A stretch of 64,000 nucleotides of DNA from Amyelois transitella (taxonomy: Eukaryota > Arthropoda > Insecta > Lepidoptera > Pyralidae). Both the position numbers and the translations under genes were made by a program. The notes beneath the pieces were generated by a model. That model had not been told where the DNA came from and did not search any database. It was given only the letters and a program-made list of their open reading frames with translations. The stretch lies in contig NC_083505.1 of the NCBI RefSeq assembly GCF_032362555.1, positions 2,037,501 to 2,101,500 on the forward strand, written 5' to 3'. Shown here piece after piece: positions 10,501 to 17,697 of this stretch (position 1 is the stretch's first letter; each line of letters begins with the position of its first letter).

Positions 10501-13500
10501 CACTTGGGCTTCACACTTCGACCCATGCACTTACTTGTAATTAGTCGTAATTATAACTTGTAATTTCATTCTTTTAATAAATTAGTATTTTAAATTTTGG
10601 TTTTTTTTGAGACCTCCGACTCGCTGGACCATAATTAGCGTACAGTCAAAAGGTCGTCTGATAGTTCACGCGTAACCAGTAAATCTTATTAGCTTAAACA
10701 CCGAGACTCGAGGCAAACAACTGTTACTCTTTGTATTATGATAAACAGTGTATTTTTAGAGACGCGTTTTATCAGTTTTCCTTATACGATCATAGGGGTT
10801 AGTGCGAGTTTCACACGATTCAGCGAGTAATCACGAATTTGTATGGAATTTGCATTAGTTCCATCGCGTTACCACTAGATGGCGCTTATCGAATCACATA
10901 CAAATTAGCGTTTACTCGCTCGACGCGTTTTATAGAGTAAAACTCGCACTTAGCCCTCAGTAGCTACGTCTAAAGTGACTTACAGTCTATGTGTCACAGT
11001 CAATGTAATAATGTTCTTTAATTTTATGAAAATCGTTATTAATTAAACAAATGGTAGTCTTTAAATATTACAAAGAAAATAGGCAGTTGTATGTATTATT
11101 GTGCTTAGTTTACACGTTAAACTAAGTCTAAGCGTTAAACAGTCTAAAAACTACATATATATCGCTGTTGCGCTTTTTAGTATGACGTGAAACGGTGACA
11201 GCGATAGTTTTATCGCGCGATAAAAACGGAATTTGATTTTGCAAGACAGCGTAGATTTCAAACTTCATTTTGAATTAAAAATAAATTTAAACTCGAAACT
11301 ATCTCTCGTCTCGCCGAGTCGCTGTAATTTTGAAAATGGCACCCCAGGTCTTCATTTGTTATTCAGCTATTGTTGCCGTTTCAGTGAAGTAGGGCACAGT
11401 GTTTTTGTTAGTTTTTTTGTTCATTGTACAGTTTACTTGCTACCCTGGATATGTATCCGACTCTTTTAAAAGCGCATCTTCATATTGATTAACATACATA
11501 CACATATGGTCACGTCTATATCCCTTGCGGGGTAGACAGAGCCAACAGTCATGAAAAGACTGAATGGCCACGTTCAGCTATTTGGCTTAATGATAGAATT
11601 CAGATTCAAATAGTGACAGGTTGCTAACCCATCGCCCAAAAAAGGAATACCAAGTTTGTAAGCCTATCCCTTAGTCGCTTTTACGACATCCATGGGAAAG
11701 AGATGGAATGGTCATATTCTTTTTTGTATTCTTGCCGGGAACCACACGGATCATATGGATTAATAAGTAGGAAAATCAACAATTAATCACATACTGAGTC
11801 CGTAATCTGCTAATATTTTTAAGAGAGTAAGTTTGTATATAGTTTTTGTTACGCACTTATGGACTGTTTTTGAAGAAATTTACATAGACAGACAGACAGG
11901 GATAGATTAGCCCAAGGCAACTTTTATTTGAGAAAATTTTTAGTTATGTGCACATTTAATTGCCTGAATGTGCTACGATTTTTCCCCTACCTAAAATCAG
12001 GCATTTTCATAAATTCATAAAAATAATACATACATAGGTACATAAAATCACGCCTCTTTCCCGGAAGTGTAGGCAGAGACTACCTCTTTCCACTTGCCAC
12101 GATCTCTACATACTTCCTTCGCTTCATCCACATTCATAACTCTTTTCATGCAAGCTCGACGGTTTCGGGTACTCTTAACCTGACCCTTTGCCAGGATGTC
12201 CTTAATTTGATCAAGATAATTTCGTCTAGGCCTTCCCAAATAAAAATAATGTAAGCAAAGAATTACTCAGTGTGTTTACCTAGACAGCGTTACGAATGCA
12301 AACATGTCAGTCTAGACATTTCTTTCAACCTATCACTCGTAACACTTTAGCTAAGCAATGTAAATAATATGATAACATACACTGTGACGGGTGTTTTCGG
12401 CGTTTGTAATGTCTTCATAAAGTTCCAGGCTCGATCAAAATTAGAAAAAAAATATGTCCCCGGGCGCTAAAAAGGGGAAGCTCTTTCACCAGGTACCGCA
12501 ATGTACCAGGGCGCTTCACGCCGACACGTTAGGCCCTTAAGGCAAGATAGGTTAGCCAAGTTAGAACCCCTAAGGTTATGAGCGTTGCACCCGCTCGCGA
12601 GTTTGCATTGTTGTTGTTTCGTGCAAGGCAAAGTCAAAGGCCGAGTTTGGCCCACCCTTGCGCGCTTTTGCCGAAAAGGCTGCTGGAGGAGAGTCAAGCC
12701 CCCGCCTAAAATAGTCCCGGTGTAATAATGAATGCCCTTCAGGCAAATTATGTTCTATGAGAACTCTCTCAAGAACATATTTAGTCATGACGCAATCTTT
12801 GACGTGGGTGCGAACGCTATAGTTTCCTAATTCGTGTAAGATATCGGGATATGAATGCAATTTTCCGGGTGTATGTAGTGTGGTTATTCTATAAAATGTC
12901 TATTGTTCTAAACGTATTTTGTTATCGTTTAGGTACCTTGCAAATGCGATAATGGCTCAATCGACAAAAGATATATTTTTTTAAATATTTTATGCAACTT
13001 TGTTGTAATCTCTGATATCTGATATATGTGGCTATACCGGACGTGATTTTAATGACATTTTTATATTCGGGGCAAATTACACAGATTAAGTTAGCCTCGA
13101 AGTAAGTTCGAAATTTATGTTACGATTACGAGATACCAACTCAACGATACTATGTTTTTTTAACTTAATAACCGAGTGGCTTAAGGCATTTTAGAATAGC
13201 ACCACTCCATCTCCTTCCCATAGATATCGTAAAAGACCACTGAGGGATAGGCTAAAGGAATAATAACTATAGATATATTAATAAGGTAAAACTGAACTAT
13301 GGTAACTATTTAAAGAGGCTGTTAAATTATAACTGTACCATTTTTAACACGTATATAACATGTAACATCTTTTTTTTTGCAGCGTTGAATTCGTGCGAAT
13401 CACTGGTAGACGAGGACGTTGTCACGACCATAAACTCAAAACACACTGGCAGGAGCTCCATTCTGTGCCCTGGGACCATAGACAAGAGCAACTTCAATGG

Positions 13501-13618
13501 CCACTCCGGCGCAATCAGGTCAGGACTCTGCCATTTAGCGATACCACGCGATTGGTCCTGGGGTGGACCGGCGTCGCCATTTTGCCCAATCTGGGCTGAA
13601 CTTAACGTCCCAGATTGA
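1593..13618 (+). CDS. Unrecognised protein-coding gene, last two exons (5' part outside window)
   Basis: Two exons are visible: 1593-1757 and 13383-13618. The first follows a TTTCCAG acceptor, enters with two bases of a split codon, and ends at a GTGAGT donor in phase 1. The second follows a T-rich TTGCAG acceptor, completes that codon as serine, and runs 78 codons to TGA at 13616-13618. Together they read open for about 132 residues. The segment is cysteine-rich, with a tryptophan-rich end (DWSWGGP ... FCPIW). I see no membrane helix, and I do not recognise the family. The roughly 11.6-kb intron holds an endogenous retrovirus in the same orientation. That the two exons are adjacent is inferred from matching phase and could be wrong if a small exon lies between them. 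Confidence 0.6.
1758..3153. other. Intron segment upstream of the retrovirus
   Basis: AT-rich. 2415-2860 contains GATA-repeat and 'CTTTATTGCA'-type sequence that looks like minus-strand ends of old retroposons. No coding exon seen. Confidence 0.4.
3154..3436 (+). repeat. 5' LTR
   Basis: The LTR starts TGTTACGGG and ends CCATAATT. It matches the 3' LTR base for base. AATAAA at 3376-3381 is the likely polyadenylation signal. The GC-rich first half and AT-rich end suggest U3/R and U5 portions, but the boundaries cannot be set from sequence alone. Confidence 0.95.
3436..3452 (+). other. Primer-binding site of the retrovirus
   Basis: TGGCGCAGTCTTGGTAG begins with the last T of the 5' LTR. The TGGCGCAG start is typical of insect gypsy-group elements and would pair with the CCA end of a tRNA. 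From memory it resembles the serine-tRNA site of 17.6/297, which is not checked. Confidence 0.75.
3831..5144 (+). CDS. gag: Retroviral Gag-like protein
   Basis: This 437-residue structural polyprotein would form the particle core. The N-terminal half is a folded helical capsid-like region (a run near residue 155 reads LTMQAFVRGLKEPLGSRI, as in gypsy-group Gag). The C-terminal half is low complexity, rich in Pro, Gln, Asn and Tyr, with DYNNYNY-type repeats. No CCHC zinc knuckle is seen, as is usual in errantiviruses. The frame ends in TAG at 5142-5144. An A AAA AAG slippery heptamer sits at 5129-5135, just before the stop, in the right register for -1 frameshifting. The ATG at 3831 is the first long open start after the leader. 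Confidence 0.9.
   Translation: MAQQQIPLGQPSTGHVEPDTIIKALRLAPDFDGNPHTLPRFIQLCDQIVGAYWTEDNHLTNLFLINGILNKIKGNAALTINANGIPSDWLGIRNHLINNFSDQRDETTLYNDLAMQVQGNSSPQEFYDRCQTLFSTIMTFVTLHESIPTTVTAKRDLYKKLTMQAFVRGLKEPLGSRIRCMRPESMEKALEFVQEELNTMYLQQRNEGLPKNLQGSSASKPVQTPTPSPQTQLPQIPKPFTFGPMTQFPPRQNFNNYQPKPNAQFQLNQTTPRMPTRTQQMFAAPPRNYNANSNMFRLPNRNFNNNAGPRPMSGVNHFTPRVLPPSGHDWTKHGNPPPTNYFKSRDVNLNECYAYDSDYNYYPVYYEPDYSDYNNYNYVEPIDYDRTNYNVFDENLYTGQGPSISEVTYNGQTDNLPQPSSSQAEDFQIASLTKKLK
5145..8672 (+). CDS. pol: Retroviral Pol-like polyprotein lacking the protease active site
   Basis: The frame opens right after the gag stop, in the same frame. No ATG start is evident: the first usable codon is GTG at 5181, and residue numbers below count from it. 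Residues 1 to about 70 resemble the C-terminal half of a retroviral protease (FFDGLIGLDLL), but no Asp-Thr/Ser-Gly is present. Reverse transcriptase spans roughly 235-420, with YLDD at 391-394. RNase H spans about 530-650, with TDAS at D541 and the LTDHKPL motif. Integrase has a His-His-Cys-Cys zinc region with C855 and C858, then D888, D941 and E977 (35 residues between the last two). RT, RNase H and IN look intact. Translation would need stop readthrough, reinitiation, or supply in trans. Confidence 0.93.
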   Translation, partial: KLICKHNDSYPHVQLNYDPFQITNIHSTSKSDHSITLPCFQEFKCDNDITLFLYDFHEFFDGLIGLDLLTQWEAKLDLKDLIIVTSNASNPIKMYNSRNVNLYEDIIPAKSSKLLRLPINVGDGDAYIPEQVLCNCLIHECITSVKNNRGVIEIENPSDHDVILSLDRPANAELFNVDSASIDQQPMSKRTQEVLSRLRTDHLNAEEKANLLQLCSQYSDIFYIDGEALTFTNQVKHSIKTTDEVPIYTKSHRYPFIHRQEVRDQIQKMLDQGIIRPSESAWSSPIWVVPKKLDASGKQKWRLVVDFRKLNEKTIDDKYPIPNINDVLDKLGKCQYFTTLDLASGFYQCEMNPQDIPKTAFNVEHGHFEFLRMPMGLKNAPSTFQRVMDNVLRGLQNEICLVYLDDIIVFSTSLQEHILNLEKVFQRLRESNFKVQMDKSEFLKLETAYLGHVITRDGIKPNPDKISAIVKYPIPKTSKEIKQFLGLLGYYRKFIPDFARITKPMTHCLKKGQRISIDNPAYVKCFETCKSLLTNDPILKYPDFEKEFILTTDASNFAIGAIFSQGPIGSDKPISYASRTLNTSETNYSTIEKELLAIVWATKYFRPYLFGRKFKVLTDHKPLQWLMSLREPNSRLTRWKLKLSEYDFSVIYKKGKSNTNADALSRVEIHNEELDQLLDDLQSIIGNPSEKPQTLQGSTTATVHTSEENPILEVPITDEPLNKFHRQLVITIVGDVKKRPVVTKPFDTHTRVSVQISESNLEQEVINTVKEYVNPKVKTGMLLNPPLAMYSIIPIIQNNFKNSAMNLVLCKSEIENVKQYLRQQEIISNYHNGKTNHRGINECFLSLSHRYFWPKMKEHIAKFIGECTICGQAKYDRNPVKPQFNLVPPVSKPFEVVHMDLFTAQNEKYLTFIDVFSKYAQAYILRDGTALSILQGLLTFCTHHGLPLTIVTDQGPEFNNQMFSEFVRLHKITHHKTLAHTPSDNGNIERFHSTLLEHLRILSIQQKTEPIVNLMPYALIAYNSSVHSFTKCRPYDLINGHFNPRDPIDIDVTGHLMQQYLQTHKDRMKTVYELIHDSTTVEREAIIENRNKNREPEIEYQPQQQVFITNPSASRQKIAPRYTQDTVLADLPIHIYTSKKRGPIAKVRLKRIPKSAKLLQVTPNSDRDTSARSSS
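8644..10332 (+). CDS. env: Retroviral envelope glycoprotein-like protein
   Basis: This 562-residue frame overlaps the end of pol by 29 bases in a different frame. Residues 95-98 (RLRR) form a furin-type cleavage site, followed by GLVDGLGSMIKS, a fusion-peptide-like segment as in errantivirus Env and baculovirus F proteins. A coiled-coil-prone region follows. A single membrane helix lies at about 495-513 (VPLYVLLSITAVAATVILS), with a basic stop and a tail of about 50 residues. No signal peptide is visible at the N terminus and the first codon is GTG. Translation therefore probably uses a spliced mRNA that supplies the start, as known for gypsy-group env genes. No stop or frameshift is seen. 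Confidence 0.9.
   Translation: MTRAQEVQVDSLEDGPGLLPFKLGPTRLVTHDHSFLQYIELSSIEKHIELVKHQIVELKVRLPNDTYQIFEHQVDYLSNKLNKTTYELDSLEPHRLRRGLVDGLGSMIKSITGNLDYTDAINYNKAIESLETNQKKLASNYNTHVSLNKEWMAHHASVLVSLVENQKKLNHTLNILLDDEIHKNSNLIKYAKLAQFLSIVTNNIDELSNELRRIEDILAFTRTSSVHHSMLRVDILSKIIRKLKELYNNEQLLDIDLRDYYNIIQAGSYYMNRQIVIVFKFPILSTETYDLYKLPIVPNQYNQILIPPHPLLATNGKEYMYIEAECPKIQSRYLCQPTTYQQIRSDSDCIQTLIFRQAIDDSCQQITVNLTRETLEKLDDRHYILTLPRPTKVRFTCERDEYRILHRSHLITIPRRCSVQTDDFTIYNSQDRVEGQPVKIFNIPDNPDLHISSQPAITLNSIDLKMLRNIQDRVLSQKPMEMDEVNTASLYHTTVPLYVLLSITAVAATVILSRKYMNRRQNPGTTDDIPKTEETSRSTTIYSIPSPANRISNATFSLKNLK
10342..10353 (+). other. Polypurine tract before the 3' LTR
   Basis: AAGGGTGGAGG (10343-10353) directly abuts the TGTTAC start of the 3' LTR. 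This is the expected primer for plus-strand synthesis. Confidence 0.8.
10354..10636 (+). repeat. 3' LTR
   Basis: The copy is identical to the 5' LTR. AATAAA lies at 10576-10581. It is followed by the AGCG target duplication at 10637-10640. Confidence 0.95.
10794..10957. mobile_element. MITE-like foldback element, 164 bp
   Basis: The ends are inverted repeats (AGGGGTTAGTGCGAGTTT against AGGGCTAAGTGCGAGTTTT on the other strand). A second inner inverted pair starts AGCGAGTAA and ends AATTTGTATG. This nested structure is typical of a non-autonomous DNA transposon. No clear target duplication was found. Confidence 0.65.
11161..11229 (+). repeat. Short dispersed repeat, copy 1
   Basis: Shares most of its sequence with 23753-23821, including GACGTRAAACGG and CGCGCGATAA. 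Probably a MITE end or other small transposon piece. Confidence 0.5.
11490..11752 (-). mobile_element. SINE (TATG tail), near full-length
   Basis: Full head and tail blocks in minus orientation, with a CATACATACACATA tail at 11490 and the GTGTGGTTCCCGGC head at the other end. Confidence 0.75.
12028..12240 (-). mobile_element. RTE-like LINE, 5'-truncated 3' end
   Basis: On the minus strand it encodes GRPRRNYLDQIKDIL, then the conserved 3' UTR and a TATG-type tail. It matches the end of the longer LINE at 58855-59013. Confidence 0.75.
12460..12870. other. GC-rich unidentified segment, probably transposon-derived
   Basis: About 400 bases stand out in base composition from the AT-rich surroundings. 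Both overlapping minus-strand frames stay open for 76-94 codons, one reading ILHELGNYSVRTHVKDCVMT. I do not recognise the protein and cannot tell a coding fragment from a retrotransposon untranslated region. Confidence 0.35.
13065..13165 (-). mobile_element. tRNA-derived SINE, 3' fragment
   Basis: AATTACACAGATTAAGTTAG and CCTCGAAGTAAGTTCGA match the 3' half of the SINE at 33637-33869. Confidence 0.6.
13192..13265 (+). mobile_element. SINE (TATG tail), internal fragment
   Basis: Contains decayed copies of ACCACTCCATCTC...CATAGATATCGTAAAAG. Confidence 0.5.
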
Positions 13619-13632
13619 CGAGTGAAGAAAAA

Positions 13633-13638
13633 AATAAA
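13633..13638 (+). promoter_or_regulatory. Polyadenylation signal AATAAA
   Basis: A canonical AATAAA lies 15 bases after the TGA stop of the upstream gene, in A-rich sequence. This spacing fits a very short 3' UTR. Confidence 0.5.
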
Positions 13639-13639
13639 T

Positions 13640-14896
13640 TATAAAAAAAATATAGTTTTATTACCATCGGCTGTGTTGATCAAATGCCTTGTATTGTGAA
13701 GTGTAGCGGCCATTTTGAATTTTTTGACATATCGCTGGCGAACGAGAGCCGGTTCTAAATTTGAATTTCGTGTTTTAATTGTTTGTTGATTTTAATGAGT
13801 TTGACTTATGGTGTGTAAATATGAATAATTTCAAAGTATTTAGAATGGTTATAATGTACTGAAAATGTGTAGAAGAGTTAGGTTTCTATAATTGAGGAGA
13901 TATTTTTTTAAAACTTTTTTTTTCCAAATATTTGCTGGTTATCTTTGAGAATTATTTAAGACACCAGAATTCAGAAACTTCCTTTATTTCGTTCCAGTCC
14001 TAGTATAGCTTATACTTCCAAGGGCATTTACCAATCATCTTTTCCAACTTTTGATGTAAATATTTAGAATTTTTATATAGGCATGAATTATATATTTTAA
14101 GATTTAATTATTGTGACCTAAGTATCGCCATGTATTATATCTTATTATTAAACCTCTATGAAAATGCTTGCTTTACGTTTTCATTATACAAAATGTTTGT
14201 ATATAATATCGTAGTAATAAAACCACAACAGAGAATATTTTGTATATAGATAGTTATATTGAAAAACATAGTTACTTAAAAAGGATGTATTTTATATTTA
14301 AATTCTTATAAGATGTGAAAGTAATAGATACTTTTTGTGGGGATCCCAGGACACCAGATATTGCACATCATGGTCCCAAGAGTTCTAACACCTATAAATC
14401 TAAGTCAGGCACGATTTCTTTGAAACTATAGATTCATTTGCTTACTACGCTGAGAAGACATTTGAGTCAAAATATACATGGAATTTTGTCAAATTGTATG
14501 ATATTATATTATCTACCATTATTATTATCATCCTCGAGTTGTGTATCCTTGGAAAATTACTTTAGACAGAATTATTTGTCCCAAAATAGCCCCAATATAA
14601 CACTCCATTAAAGAGTAGTTATGACAAAACGTAGGCGAGGAAAACCTCACATTCAGGCAACTGAATGTGTATCATCCAAGCTTAGACTAAACTCTCTCTC
14701 GGAAATAAACTGAGAGATTAGTTAACATATACGTTCTTTACAACTAGAACCACATTATCTCTGACAAAGTGTCCGAATAATAGGTTCATCAAGGGACAGA
14801 TCCATATAGCTGCAGCCATCTCACTTTAGAACAAAGGTACCAAAGGGCCTCTTCATGTTGGCTTCGACCAAATCTCTGGGCCCGTACACATTTTAC
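13640..14896. other. Non-coding AT-rich stretch downstream of the first gene
   Basis: No convincing exon. 14640-14700 carries a short piece (CCTCACATTCAGGCAACTG) similar to part of the 290-600 repeat. The rest shows nothing I can name. Confidence 0.4.
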
Positions 14897-15469
14897 ATAT
14901 CGTCGGTGATACTGCAATACCGCGTAAGCAACAATTGCTAATACCGCGTAACTAGTGGGTGATAAACTTTACAGGAGAGCAAAAAAACTGAATATATTCT
15001 AAATTATGACAGCTTTGGCTGACTGAACTTTATACGAACTGTAAATATATGTACTCTAGCTATTAGTAAAGTCCATTGGTAAAAAAACTCCATAGATGAT
15101 ATAAAAATACCACTTTCGCGGTATTGAATCATCAAAAATTAACACTTATTTAGCCTTTTCATTATTTACGCGTAATTGTAAGAGGGATGAAATAAAACAT
15201 TGTGTATTCAATATTATTATTATTTTATGTTATACAACACCTTATCAGTCTTTTTTTTTAAATTAAGTCTTTGCAAGTACTATATTATTAATTTAAGACA
15301 TGGAAGTAGTTGAACAGCTACCTACTAATGCGAATATCAACATCTAACACATACAAATAAACATTTAGAAACAAAAACCGTACTAAGTACTTAAAATTCT
15401 TCCAAAACAAAAACAAAATTCTAACAGAACTTACAACATAATTTATGTAATACTAGTAGTAGTAACAAG

Positions 15470-16342
15470 GTAATGCGACCTAAACATTTTGATGAGCAAT
15501 CCCACGTTTTGCAATTTCTTTATCTTTACTCTTTTCAGCTCGAGGCTAATTTTTCAATTCGATGTGACGCTGATAATCCTTTTCAGAAACATTACCTACT
15601 GCATAAGAACAACAATAGTCACAGGCATCTTTTTTTGGCTGAAAAAGACCTACGTTTTCCTCATTTAATATGTCAAAAAATAATTTCTCGAAGCCTATAC
15701 TGGCTTGCATTCTGACGACGAATATTCGACGTACTTATATATTGTATAATTGTGATTTTGATTGTATTATCGGTTCAACATACTGCTTTGTGGTTGATTG
15801 GGGACAATAATGTAAGGGCAACTTGGGCAATAAAGATAAGTAGCATTCAACAGTCTCGTTTAAATCTGTGCAAAATCGGAGTAAGGTTCGGATTTACTGA
15901 ATTCACAAGTGTTCTATTAGCCAAGCTAGTAGCGGATAGTCCACTCTTTTATGCTTAATGTCGCCAGAAATGTCTTCAAACAAAATCTTTCTTTTTTACC
16001 GTCTATTTGTAAGTCTAGAATAACCTTCAGTTGTCTTCCTTTTAACATGTTCCGTATCAATCATTGACCGTACATACATCTTTTTCTCAGTCCATGTCAT
16101 GCTCCAAAAACGATTCAAAATGTCTTTTCTAATGTCCTCAGGCAGATTTTAACAAAATTTAACAAGAAAGATTTTATTTACTTCGACCACAAAATGCTAA
16201 CATACAGTTAGGGGCCCATAGATCTTTCCGGTTTCGGTTGTTTTTGATGGTACTTATTGTCTCCTTTTTTATACCCAAGATAAGCTTTTCCTGACATTCT
16301 GTCCTTCTTATTTAGTTGTCTTCTCCAGGTTTCACAGTCAGC

Positions 16343-16374
<32 letters not shown>

Positions 16375-17067
16375 CGTTTTCTTTTTCTTGAGTCTCTTGC
16401 AGCTTCTGGCTTCAAATTTCTTTCAGGAAAACTTTCAGAATCATAAGGTTCTATAGGCTCTATGTTGGTAATATCAGATAAAGATACGCAGTCAGGATCG
16501 GCGGTAGAGTCATTGGGAGTAGGATGTATGAGATTTTTTTGGGAAACATGCGGGACATCAGTGGACGAAGTGTTAGGATTATCCAGACAAAATTGTACAA
16601 CCGTTTTTTCTGCTATGTTTGGGGTGACAGTACATAAACAGTTGGGATCAATTTGAGTAAATTCAGTAACCATTTCTTCTACGACTACCGGTACTTGAAG
16701 TACTCGGATAGTCTGAAGTCATTTCTAAAATTGTTATTTCTTTAACATCTGAGACAGCAGTGGAAAAAGTGGGATCATCACGGGAAAAATCACCGTGGAA
16801 GTACTGGGAGTTTGGAGTAAAAGTTACAAGTGTTTGATCAATAATATCTGGGATATCAGTAAATGAAGTCTGGCTGGGACAAATGGGGAAAATTGTTGTT
16901 AAAGTATCGCTATTAGCTATTTCATAACCAATATCTGTTATGTTCATCGGTGAGTCATTAATTTTTTGAGGTATGTTCATAATGGATTGTTTTTGTGAAA
17001 GTTTTTTATCTGAAATATTCTGCCTTTTCTGAAGAAGTTCCTGTCGTTGTCTTTGAAGATCTGTCAT
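15470..17067 (-). pseudogene. Decayed DUF7869-family transposon protein (N-terminal two-thirds)
   Basis: Reading downward from ATG at 17067, the first frame runs to 16663 (starts MTDLQRQRQELLQKRQ). A frameshift leads into a second frame ending near 16344, where a tetranucleotide repeat interrupts. Further shifted blocks read KDRMSGKAYLGYKKGDNKYH, RKDILNRFWSMTWTEKKMYV, RFCLKTFLATLSIKEWTIRY, LPKLPLHYC...YVEPIIQSK and GLFQPKKDACDYC. Their order and spacing match, from memory, large insect proteins annotated with DUF7869. In-frame stops and frameshifts are several. The DUF7869 domain itself should follow and is absent. The function is presumed to be transposition. Confidence 0.65.
16346..16376. 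repeat. (CATA)n microsatellite inside the transposon gene
   Basis: About seven tandem CATA units. They fall between a basic run (RKRKR) and the continuation ADCETWRRQL of the decayed protein. Confidence 0.8.
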
Positions 17068-17697
17068 ATTGGATTTTATTTTATTTTCTTAAAACTTCAA
17101 TGACTGTTCATTGTTTATCTCTTTCATAATTATTTTATTAGTTACCTGAAATATAATATAAAGAAAATTTAATTCATAATCGCATAATCCACTAAGCTAT
17201 TCCAACAACATTAGAGTGTAAATACCGCGTAAGTACACGAACCATGATGTAAAGAGAATGTTAAAATACCGCGTAACTACAATAGAAAAGTTATTTACCT
17301 TTTTAGTATTAATTATGCTAATTTAAAATAAATAAATTATTGAACATAGTGCCAAATGTAATAATATATAAAAATAAAACATATACTTACCGTTCAATTG
17401 AATAAACTCTGCTTAAATCACTAATATTACGGAGACACTTACCAAACCACCAAACGCTCATAGTAATTCTGTGTAGATTCGCGGTTTTGAAGCAAAATTC
17501 GACAGTTCGCTATTCGCGCGGTTTTGAAAAGCTTGATTTGAACCGTTTTGATTGGATAAAGCGCTCGTGTGATCGCACAGGACGATGCCAATCGCTATCA
17601 AGAACATGTAGGCGCGAAATCTCAATTTTGATTTTTTCGTACTTCCGCGGTTTTTGCAACAGTTGGTTACGCGGTATTGCAGTATCACCGACGATAT

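Larger units (their letters stand above)
3154..10636 (+). mobile_element. Endogenous retrovirus, gypsy/errantivirus type, with env
   Basis: The element is 7483 bp with LTR-gag-pol-env-LTR order. The two LTRs are identical over 283 bp by eye. AGCG flanks both sides (3150-3153 and 10637-10640) as a 4-bp target duplication. A primer-binding site follows the 5' LTR and a purine tract precedes the 3' LTR. RT, RNase H and integrase domain order plus a furin-type env place it with insect errantiviruses. Identical LTRs point to a very recent insertion. The start of the protease region appears deleted, so this copy may not be able to mature particles on its own. Confidence 0.95.
10641..11489. other. 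Intronic stretch after the retrovirus
   Basis: Apart from the MITE at 10794-10957 and a short dispersed repeat at 11161-11229, no coding exon is convincing here. An ATG at 11337 opens a 16-codon hydrophobic run and is treated under findings. Confidence 0.4.
14897..17697 (-). mobile_element. DNA transposon with 31-bp TIRs, DUF7869-type, internally deleted
   Basis: The ends at 14897-14927 and 17667-17697 are perfect inverted repeats of 31 bp. If TA is the target duplication, the element proper is 14900-17694. The 12-mer AATACCGCGTAA occurs at 14916, 14940, 17221 and 17265, and inverted at 17667. Inside is a decayed minus-strand coding region whose motifs match a common family of uncharacterised insect proteins. 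The catalytic C-terminal part is not found. Superfamily assignment is open. Confidence 0.75.

Noticed and set aside
16345..16376. Regular CATA repeats considered as a CRISPR-like array
   Set aside because: Simple tetranucleotide microsatellite without spacers, in a eukaryotic genome.
16462..16656. Plus-strand 64-codon frame in the DNA transposon
   Set aside because: Antisense to the decayed DUF7869-type gene, whose blocks are recognisable in order.
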